Assembly (NCBI GenBank): GCA_018292915.2
Contig: JACVVK020000326.1
Span: 442,501-506,500 of the forward strand
Length of the DNA stretch: 64,000 nt
Direction of reading: 5' to 3'
Source: Batillaria attramentaria
Lineage: Eukaryota; Mollusca; Gastropoda; Batillariidae
This document shows, piece by piece, positions 55,341-64,000 of this stretch. The position numbers and the translations under genes were made by a program. The notes beneath the pieces were generated by a model. It saw nothing but the letters and a program-made list of their open reading frames with translations, had not been told where the DNA came from and made no database searches. How positions within the stretch are numbered: the first letter of the stretch is position 1; the number at the start of each line of letters is the position of its first letter.

Positions 55341-56106
55341 CACATCCCACATACCCATGGCCTTTTAACTGAACCTTCTTAGTAAAGTGGGGTGTACCAA
55401 ATGCTGCAGATGACGCCACACACACAGTGCTGCTTAGTACGGCTCTTTGTACAGGTATCATCAGCCATGTGGTGCCTAACCTGGTAAACGGAGCTGTGGG
55501 CGCCTTAAACTTGAAAATAACATACACTGAACTATGCGACGAATGACAGAGATCTAACAGAGAAATTGAAACAAAATAAAGATGACACGTGTGCATACTC
55601 GTACATATACACGTAGTGATGGCACATTTAAAAAGTACCAGAGTGCCCACCCATCCCCTCACCTCTCCTTCCCCCGGGCATATACAGAATCATGGTATAT
55701 TGCAAACATGAAAACTAAAGTACCCAGCTATTATACTGATCTGAAACATTGGGGGAAAAAAGCAAACAAAAACAAAACTAGCCAAAAAAAAAAAAAAAAA
55801 ACCTGACCACTCCGACACACTTCAACGTGCGAAACTGTGATGTACATCTGCGAGTGAACGTTTACACACAAATACATCTGCTGTCTTTTTTTGTCTTTTT
55901 TGAGAAGGGGGGGGGGGGGGGGGTATTTGCATAATCAAACACACATAAAAGACTCTTAGGTAACGAAACTATTCCTGTGTTCTTTTTCTTTTCTTTTCAT
56001 TTTTTTTTTTCTTGGGCTTTTTTCTTCTTTTTCTTCTTTTTACGTTCTCTCTTTTTGTGTTCTTCTTCTTCTTATTTTGTTTTTGTTTGTGTGCGAATTT
56101 GTTTTT

Positions 56107-56602
56107 TTTTTTTTTTTTTTTTGCTGCCCCAACTCTTTGCCAACTCCAGTGGTGTTCCTCCCAGGTCATGGGTGGAACCCACAGAGGACTCGGAAGCTGG
56201 GACAATTTTTATTATGCATGATGATGGAGATGAGGATGATAGTAAGATGATGCTATGGAGGTCCATGTGGTTTGGGACTGCGGGACAGGGCCGCATTCGA
56301 CGCTTCCTGTCATAAATATCCCGGCATTAACCAGGCCCGGGAACTACGGCACCTGCGGTGCCGGCCGTGTAATCATCCACATCATAAGACGTGTCATACT
56401 AAGGGAAGCACCCCCAAAGTCGCACCCGTGAAGTGGGTGAAACTCGGCTGTGTGGCAACAGCCTCCCCATCGGGCCCATAGCACACCCGCTCTGGGTAGG
56501 AGCCGACCTAGGTAGGAAAAATCCCGCTTGCCTCGGCTGGGATTCGAACCCGGGTCTCCCGGTCCATGATCCGAAGTGCTAACCACTACACTACGGGGGC
56601 CG
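56107..56602 (-). mobile_element. SINE-B copy 2 with 16 bp target-site duplication
   Basis: gtgcgaatttgttttt occurs at 56091-56106 and 56603-56618 and marks both ends. The - strand has a tRNA-like head (GTAGTGTAGTGGTTAGC A box, GGGTTCGAATCCC B box), a body of about 400 bp and a poly(A) tail. Its length is large for a SINE. Confidence 0.92.
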
Positions 56603-56976
56603 GTGCGAATTTGTTTTTCGTATTTCTTTCTTTCCACTTTTCTCCTTTCTTTTTTCACAGCGGTGATTTTTGCTTTTTGACACATTTTTTCTCTTTTCTT
56701 CTCTCTCTCTCTTTTCGTGAAATTTTGCAGCAGGCCAGACAGTGACAACACACATACAATAGTAAAATATAAGATGATTAACATTATGCATACATACATA
56801 CATATACATACATGCATAATGATTACTTGAAATACAAAATCGTACACAAAAGGACAGGTGTGTCAGTAATGCTATCCATACAGTCAAGAATATATACATC
56901 TGTCTAGACTTCGAGAGCATTCAACATAATACAAAGCATCATTTTCTTTTCCGTTTCTTCGTTTTCTTTCTTTCTG

Positions 56977-57028
<52 letters not shown>

Positions 57029-57654
57029 ACTCTCAGGTTTTGTCCGTTTTCCTTTGTTGTCTTTCTTTTTAATGTATTGTTTTCTCTCTTCTTTTTCTTT
57101 TGCATTTTTTTCTTCTTTTTGCAAGGACAGTATTATTTTCCCATTTTGTTCTTTTCCTTTTTTATTTTCAAAACAAACGATACAGTAAATCAACCAGTAA
57201 CACATGCTCAAAGTTAAAAATGGTAATTGAGGCTAACACACAAAAAAACACCGTTGCTTATTCTGATTGCTTTACTATATACGCACTAAACAAAGGGCTA
57301 TGACGCAGAACCAAAGGAACGTATAAACAGTTTAATCTTTTGTACCAAGGCGATTTTTTCCATCTCTAAGCAAAAGTTATGATGTCCATTCAGCTCCAGA
57401 GTGGCTCTCCAAGGACGTTGCAGAAAAGATACACGTAAAACACTACAGCACATGATTTTTTTTTTCTGAATAAGCATCCACAGATACTGTTCAACCTTCA
57501 CTCAGCTTCTTTGGACGTCAGAGAAACGGTATGTGTGTGATTCATAAGTATTTCGTCACCTGAACCCGCTGAGACTGTTCCGTTAAGTAATAATAATTAT
57601 GTGTGGTGTCCACTCAGCTTCACAATGGCCACAATGTGGACGTAAAAAAAAGTA

Positions 57655-57733
<79 letters not shown>

Positions 57734-57747
57734 AAGGGGGTGGGGTG

Positions 57748-57880
57748 GGGGGTGGGTGGGTGTTTGGGGGTTTAACGTCCTTTTCCACCATATAGGGTGA
57801 TATCAAATTCAAAGACGGGGCAACGATGAAAAAGCCAGCACAAATATTTGGCCCCAGCCGGGTTCGAACTCACGACCCGA
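57748..57880 (-). mobile_element. SINE-A copy, 5'-truncated in the tRNA head
   Basis: Tail, body and B box are present; homology stops at GACCCGAG and a T run follows. It lies beside a long GT microsatellite (about 57655-57727). Confidence 0.87.
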
Positions 57881-57884
57881 GGTT

Positions 57885-58345
57885 TTTTTGTTATTTTTTT
57901 CTCGTTTTCTTGAAAACATATGCGTGATAATATATAACTCCACCCAGACGACACATGTGGGGGGAAACAGGTTAACGGGGAAGAGGGAGAACATGGGTTA
58001 ACTAATGCGATCCCAACTACGACATTTGGGAAGGGAGGGATGGGGGGTTCTCATTATCTCTGATTAGCGGATTTGGATTTTTCTTGTATCTAAATAATCG
58101 GAATCTTCGTTGCCTCAGTTTCAAGTTCCCAATAGAAAACAGTGGCGGGATACAGGATTTACTTGTGTGGTTTGGCTATGCCGCGTGTATACTTACCTGG
58201 AAGGTTTTACTCTACACTGTAAACATCGTGAAAGAAACGAACTCAGCTTTGTAACCATGTAGGAAAGCCACATCCCAAAACAACATAAACTCAGTTTCTG
58301 TGGAACTTGCTTGTTCTCAGAAGAGTTGCTTCATGTGCGCTCTGT

Positions 58346-58394
<49 letters not shown>

Positions 58395-59935
58395 AGAGAG
58401 AGAGAGAGAGTTTTGCGCACAGTTTTTCTTTTACACTCCCGGCTTTCAGCAGTCTTTAAGGGCCTTCAAATCTCTTTGAGGTGTTGATTGGTCGGGAGAC
58501 TAACCAAACCAAGCCGCCGAGTTGCTCCGGTGGTTTTTGAGTGGCGCCTTTCTTCTCAAGGACCCCCACTACTTGTCATCCCGCCAAACACAACAGACCA
58601 ACCACTATTCGCAGCTCAGAAATAAATAAATAAATAAATAATGAAAATAAATAATGAAAAATAAATTAATAATAAAAAAAAATGAATAAATAGCTGCGCT
58701 CCAGGTGTGTACAGTATGCACGTGCACTGGTCTTCAACACATCACTGTGACGTAATTTGGGTCAGGAGACTACCATCCGAAGAAAACCCCGCACTGCTGC
58801 CGAGTTACTCCGCTGGTGTTTCGGTGGTGCCCTCCACGTCACCACCTACTGGTCATCCTGCCTACGTCATTTGTGTGTGTGAGAGACCATAAGCATGATA
58901 GGCTGATAAATGGCTGATAAAAAAATGGTCAATAAAATAAGATAATAAAGAATAAAGAAATCGATAAAAATATAAATACAAGAATAAACATTAAAAATAA
59001 ATAAAATAACAAAACAAAAAATAGATAAAAATTGAAATGAAACAAATACAAAAAAACCAATTTTGATTAAAAAACATATAAAATAAATAAATCAAATAAA
59101 TGAAAATAAATAATAAATAAACAAGAAAATAAATAAATACATAAATAAACACCTCGTGTGAACAGTGTGCACGTGCCTTTTCTAGTGGTCACGGTCATGA
59201 TCATTTTCATGTTTTGGCCCGGAATCTTTCTTCTTCTTTTTTTCTGCTGTAAACTTTGTTTGAGATAACTCTCAGAACCACACTTCTGCAAATTCTTTTG
59301 AGATGTAAGTAAGCTCCTAAACGTACTCAACCATAATTATTTTGTTATCATCATTGTGCCTACATCGTCTTCATACTTACCTGGGTCAAACCACACAATA
59401 CCCGCCAATACGGCTTAAGGCGAACTGGACATTTCAGTTCATTTCTGGAGTACAACAAGGGGGTCGCGGTCACGAGCAGTTAAGACAGACTAGTTAACAG
59501 ACGACTGACTACGCGCTAGTGCCTACGATACACTACTCTGACCCGATACGCTGCGTTGTTCTTTGTGTAAACTATGCACAACAACTTGGTGGTATCACGA
59601 TATTATTAGCATGGGTGAGGATACGCGTTGTGTGGGGAGTTCACGGTTTTAACTAAGGGGTGCTTCCACAGCTTGGTGATTTCGCACTTTTTTTTGAGGG
59701 GTGATTGGGGGTATGTGGTGTGGGTGTCGGGGAGGGGGTGGGGGGTGGAGAGAGAATGGTGGAAGGGACTGAGGAAAGTAGGGTATTAAAGGGGAGGGGT
59801 ACTCTGGAGAGGTTCTCTGAGAAACAAAGAAAGAAAGAAAAAAAGCATTAATTGCAATTTTTTCATGTCAAAGAAAGACATATATGGGGAGTCAGTGCGG
59901 CCGTGGCATACAGTATCACTCTCAATAGTTCATAA
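57885..59935. other. Anonymous DNA with simple repeats
   Basis: GA run near 58350-58408, AAAT tracts, G-rich patch near 59700-59810. No gene seen. Confidence 0.45.
58618..59150. repeat. Two AAAT-rich tracts
   Basis: Degenerate ATAA/AAAT repeats at 58618-58695 and 58915-59150, separated by related flanking sequence (CTCCGGTGGTTTTTGAGTGG near 58526 resembles CTCCGCTGGTGTTTCGGTGG near 58808). Confidence 0.85.
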
Positions 59936-59937
59936 GT

Positions 59938-60090
<153 letters not shown>

Positions 60091-60238
60091 CTCTCTTGGC
60101 CAGAAACATTGCGTCGCTACCTGAGAGCATATCGCACGAATACGAATCTAAGTCTTTTTTTCCATACAATCGATCAATCGCATTGCACTTTGCGATTTGT
60201 GAGTTTCATTACAATACAACCATTACTTCATAACTTGT

Positions 60239-60960
60239 CTGCCCCGACATAATGCGTTGAAGCATTAACATGCACAAGTAATCACACAGCTAAGGGTGTA
60301 TATCGTAACCATTATTTTTTCTGCCCCGACATGATGCGTTGGGTTGCATTCAAATGTTAATGTTCAAGTTATTATGAGCACGCTGCTATTACTTAACAAT
60401 TACTTTCTGCCCCGACATAATGCGTTGCAGCATTCACATGTACACTTTCATTATACACATGCAACTAGTAGTGTATAAACAGGGTTGCACATTTAAGTCG
60501 GTCCCAGGACATTGACCTATAAAAATTTCAATTTTTTCCCACCTCAAGCGGACATTTGTCCTATTAAAAGCGGACATTTGTCCTATTAAATTTTGTTTTG
60601 CCACTAAGTGGCCAGGACACTGTGTCCTATCACTTTGCTGTTTCCAGGACACTTTGTCCTATAGAAGCTGTGGAAAATGTGCAACCCTGTATAAATCAAC
60701 ATAACCATAACTTTCTGCCCCGACATAATGCGTTGCAGCATTCACATGTACACTTTTATTATATGACACACACAACTAGTAGTCTATAAATTAACATAAC
60801 CATTACTTTCCTGCCCCGATGTTGCAGTATTCACATGCACATGTGTACAAACACACAGCCAGTGATGCATATCGTAAAAATGACTTCTCTGCCCCGACAC
60901 AATGCGTTGGAGCATTCACATGTAACTACAACACACATTATGCACAATATAACAGCAAAA
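60239..60960. repeat. 80-95 bp degenerate tandem repeat, 6 units
   Basis: Units start CTGCCCCGACATAATGCGTT near 60239, 60321, 60407, 60715, 60811 and 60889. The long gap between units three and four is the hAT-like MITE at 60480-60689. Confidence 0.9.
60480..60689. mobile_element. hAT-like MITE, about 210 bp, inside a tandem repeat
   Basis: Inverted ends CAGGGTTGCACATTT and AAATGTGCAACCCTG. tgtataaa flanks the left end (60472-60479) and occurs at 60688-60695 on the right, overlapping the last two bases; loss of one TG would explain this. Five internal motifs resemble GGACAttTGTCCTAT. Confidence 0.85.
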
Positions 60961-61200
60961 CTTGACAGTTTCGTTGCTGTTAAAGAAAAGCATAATTTGG
61001 ATCACACCGGTTTTCGTATTTCCTTAAACCGAAAACCGATAGGACCTGATTGTGTACAAGGCACAATATCTGAACTGATAATGGTTTTGAGATGCGCACA
61101 CGATAATCACCCAGAAGACTGACTTGTACAAGTAACGGGATAAGTGATGTATGGGTTTTGTTTGTATCAGTATTAAATAAGCAGTTGACTTGGAGCATTC

Positions 61201-61258
<58 letters not shown>

Positions 61259-61259
<1 letters not shown>

Positions 61260-62341
61260 GTGAGAGGCGCTGCAGTAATTACAAAAGAAGTGTGTGTTGA
61301 GAGAGGCACTGCAGTAATTACAAAAGGAGTGTGTGTTGAGAGAGGCACTGCAGTAATTACAAAAGGAGTGTGTGTTGAGAGAGGCGCTGCAGTAATTACA
61401 AAAGGAGTGTGTGTTGAGAGAGGCACTGCAGTAATTACAAAAGGAGTGTGTGTTGAGAGAGGCACTGCAGTAATTACAAAAGGAGTGTGTGTTGAGAGAG
61501 GCACCGCAGTAATTACAAAAGAAGTGTGTGTTGAGAGAGGCACCGCAGTAATTACAAAAGAAGTGTGTGTTGAGAGAGGCACCGCAGTAATTACAAAAGG
61601 AGTGTGTGTTGAGAGAGGCACTGCAGTAATTACAAAAGAAGTGTGTGTTGAGAGAGGCACCGCAGTAATTACAAAAGAAGTGTGTGTTGAGAGAGGCACT
61701 GCAGTAATTACAAAAGAAGTGTGTGTTGAGAGAGGCACCGCAGTAATTACAAAAGGAGTGTGTGTTGAGAGAGGCACTGCAGTAATTACAAAAGGAGTGT
61801 GTGTTGTGAGAGGCGCTGCAGTAATTACAAAAGGAGTGTGTGTTGAGAGAGGCACTGCAGTAATTACAAAAGAAGTGTGTGTTGAGAGAGGCACTGCAGT
61901 AATTACAAAAGAAGTGTGTGTTGAGAGAGGCACTGCAGTAATTACAAAAGAAGTGTGTGTTGAGAGAGGCACCGCAGTAATTACAAAAGAAGTGTGTGTT
62001 GAGAGAGGCACCGCAGTAATTACAAAAGAAGTGTGTGTTGAGAGAGGCACCGCAGTAATTACAAAAGAAGTGTGTGTTGAGAGAGGCACCGCAGTAATTA
62101 CAAAAGAAGTGTGTGTTGAGAGAGGCGCTGCAGTAATTACAAAAGAAGTGTGTGTTGAGAGAGGCGCTGCAGTAATTACAAAAGAAGTGTGTGTTGAGAG
62201 AGGCACCGCAGTAATTACAAAAGAAGTGTGTGTTGAGAGAGGCACCGCAGTAATTACAAAAGAAGTGTGTGTTGAGAGAGGCACTGCAGTAATTACAAAA
62301 GAAGTGTGTGTTGAGAGAGGCACTGCAGTAATTACAAAAGG
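61259..62341. repeat. 39 bp minisatellite, about 28 units
   Basis: Unit contains GAGAGAGGCACTGCAGTAAT followed by TACAAAAGRAGTGTGTGTT. Because 39 is a multiple of three, frames on both strands stay open for about 400 codons (VCVERGTAVITKE on +), which is a by-product and not a gene. It begins directly after a GT run (about 61203-61258). Confidence 0.95.
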
Positions 62342-62419
62342 AGCTGCGAAAGAGCGAATAAGTTGTGTGTACGGAGACAGGGAACTGGCACAACAGGGCA
62401 ACACGCTGCGTAGCGTCTA

Positions 62420-62900
62420 AACAATAATACTAAATAATAATAAATGGTATATGTAGGGCACAATTCTTTTGAGTAAAACTCAATCCACGGATCACTCACC
62501 GACACTCACGCACATTTTACAAAGATGGACAGACATACACCGGTGAACCCGACTAGTTACACAGGAAATTACTGGAAGGCTTTGCAATAAAGGGACGTTT
62601 TAGGATTGCTCTTAAAAACAGACAGTGTAAGCGCATTTCTCAGATTCCCAGGCAATAGGTTGGTGCGACAAAACTGAAAGAGCGCTCGCCGAAAGATTTC
62701 AAGTTGCGCTTGGGCGTTTTGAGAAGACTCCCAGACGACGACTGGAGGGTTCGCGACGGTTGGTAGGTGACGAGAGAAGCCAACAAGAAGCAACAGGCTG
62801 ATCTCAAAACGATCTAACATGCTGAACTGGTTACACTCTTCTCGTACCAATGTGAGGCCACAGGTAAAATATAATGTTGGCAATACGAGGGAGTGCATTA
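62420..62900 (-). pseudogene. 5'-truncated LINE remnant, frameshifted
   Basis: On the - strand GERSFSFVAPTY in one frame continues in another as LRNALTLSVFKSNPKTSL, then TAA at 62569. The block resembles the C-terminus of CR1-like ORFs with a frameshift. A TTATTATTATTTAG tail follows near 62420-62450. Confidence 0.65.
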
Positions 62901-63599
62901 CGAACAGATACAGCACATGGCTGTACATACTACAGAAAATACTCGCATTGGGCAATCAAAAAATCTGTCTCCACTGACTGATACCAAGTTTATCATTCAA
63001 CTCAATCAGTGTCTTTCACGGACACTCCTAAATTTGATTAGAACAGCAAAAGCATCCACTAAACGAAGAAAAAAACAAAACAAAACAAAAATCGGTTTTA
63101 CATAACATCCACCATCAAAACTGTTTAAAACAACAACAACAACAACAACAACAACAAACCCAACATCTGTCGACCACCCGTAAAGGTGTACAAACCAAGG
63201 CACTTGCAGCATTCGGACACTCCACTATTTCTACGGACTGCCCTACGTCAAGAGCCCAGAGGAATGCCCCTCCCCAACCGCCACCCCTTCCCCCGTTCCA
63301 TCACCACCTAAGACCCCTTAATTATCACCGCATCCCCCGGCCACCCAACTTCTAGTTTCAATTGTCTACAGCTGATGAACGTAAGAAGCGGAGGTCAGCA
63401 AAAGACAGCTTGGAGTCGACAATGGGCCTGACAAGTGTTTCGCTCAATGTAGTTTCAAACACAGCAGTGCACTACTACAACTATGTACACATCATGAAGC
63501 AAGGAGTTTTTCCAGTGACTACTGATGTAGACTTTGGTATAAGCAGATTTATTTCGTTGTACTGGAGGAAGTAAAGAAAAAATGTTTGAGTATAACAAA

Positions 63600-63800
63600 T
63601 AAAAGCGACATAAAAAGGACAGAAACCACTTAACTTTCACAAAGGACGGCGCGGGTCAACGTTTCGGCTTTCGCCTTCCTCAGGACACAAACAAATGGGA
63701 CATAACTTCAACAAACACAAGGTAACTCTGTTGACATACTGACATACACAGCGCGAAATCAACAACAACAACAACAACAATAACAACAACAACAAACAAT
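63600..63800 (-). mobile_element. Penelope-like element remnant with hammerhead-type motif
   Basis: The - strand of 63661-63684 reads CTGAGGA, then stem GGC-GAAA-GCC, then GAAAC. This fits the hammerhead core CUGANGA ... GAAA. An ACG/CGT pair with a GTC triplet follows within about 20 nt. Such ribozymes are known in Penelope-like retroelements. No protein part is visible. Confidence 0.45.
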
Positions 63801-63802
63801 GG

Positions 63803-64000
63803 GGGAGAAAAGAATAGAAAAGAATAGGAAAAAACCCAAAAAAAAAACATCACAACACCCATCCTTTGGTGACAGAAGACCATGGACTGTGTTTGAAAAA
63901 AAGGTGGAGGAGAAAAGAACAGAAAAGAATAGTAAACACATCACAGCACCCATCCTTTGGTGACAGAAGACCATGGACTGTGTGTGAAAAAAAGTGGAGG
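63803..64000. repeat. About 105 bp tandem repeat, cut by the window end
   Basis: Two units begin GGAGAAAAGAA(T/C)AGAAAAG at 63803 and about 63908 and share CACCCATCCTTTGGTGACAG. A third unit starts at the end of the window. Confidence 0.85.

Noticed and set aside
61158..62420. 420-codon + frame and 474-codon - frame
   Set aside because: Both are translations of the 39 bp minisatellite; the period divisible by three keeps them open.

Overview
The window is animal nuclear DNA, most likely from a mollusc and probably a gastropod. The reasons are interrupted genes with GT/AG introns, a Cys-loop receptor gene with large introns, many long dinucleotide microsatellites, and several tRNA-headed SINE families, non-LTR retrotransposons and short inverted-repeat transposons. 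The taxon is an inference from gene style and repeat content and cannot be proven from this window alone. There are no bacterial-type operons, CRISPR arrays or rRNA genes.

Only one host gene is certain: a nicotinic acetylcholine receptor subunit on the + strand. Its exons are 7247-7380, 9444-9488, 10479-10588, 11217-12339 and 15568-15753 (stop). It lacks the vicinal cysteines of alpha subunits and keeps the tryptophan of the complementary binding face, so it is a non-alpha (beta-type) subunit. The exon encoding the start codon and signal peptide was not found and may lie upstream of the window. Two of its exons have the 45 bp and 110 bp sizes that are widely conserved in nAChR genes.

The largest uninterrupted ORF (31446-34436, - strand) belongs to an RTE/Nimbus-like non-LTR retrotransposon with endonuclease and reverse transcriptase. 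It looks full length and recent: about 3.28 kb, bounded by a 12 bp target-site duplication, with an (ACTAA)n tail that supplies the stop codon. The DNA on either side of the insertion looks partly coding, and two further coding-like segments (27173-27466 - and 36870-37102 +) are reported at low confidence.

Everything else is repeat-derived or anonymous non-coding DNA. SINE-A has 22 copies or fragments, no poly(A) tail and several clear target-site duplications. SINE-B has two copies of about 500 bp, one with a 16 bp duplication. SINE-C and SINE-E are further tRNA-headed families. There are two hAT-type MITEs, a three-copy MITE family (MITE-E), a 26 bp inverted-repeat structure with nested insertions, 5'-truncated LINE tails, a Penelope-like hammerhead motif near the right end, and several minisatellites: 37 bp x 11, 39 bp x 28, 31 bp x 7, 31 bp x 5, and 80-95 bp x 6. 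Nothing in the window points to a multi-gene system working together. The points of most interest are the receptor's unusual pore-mouth and histidine-rich loop, the apparently intact retrotransposon, and the well-dated nested insertions.
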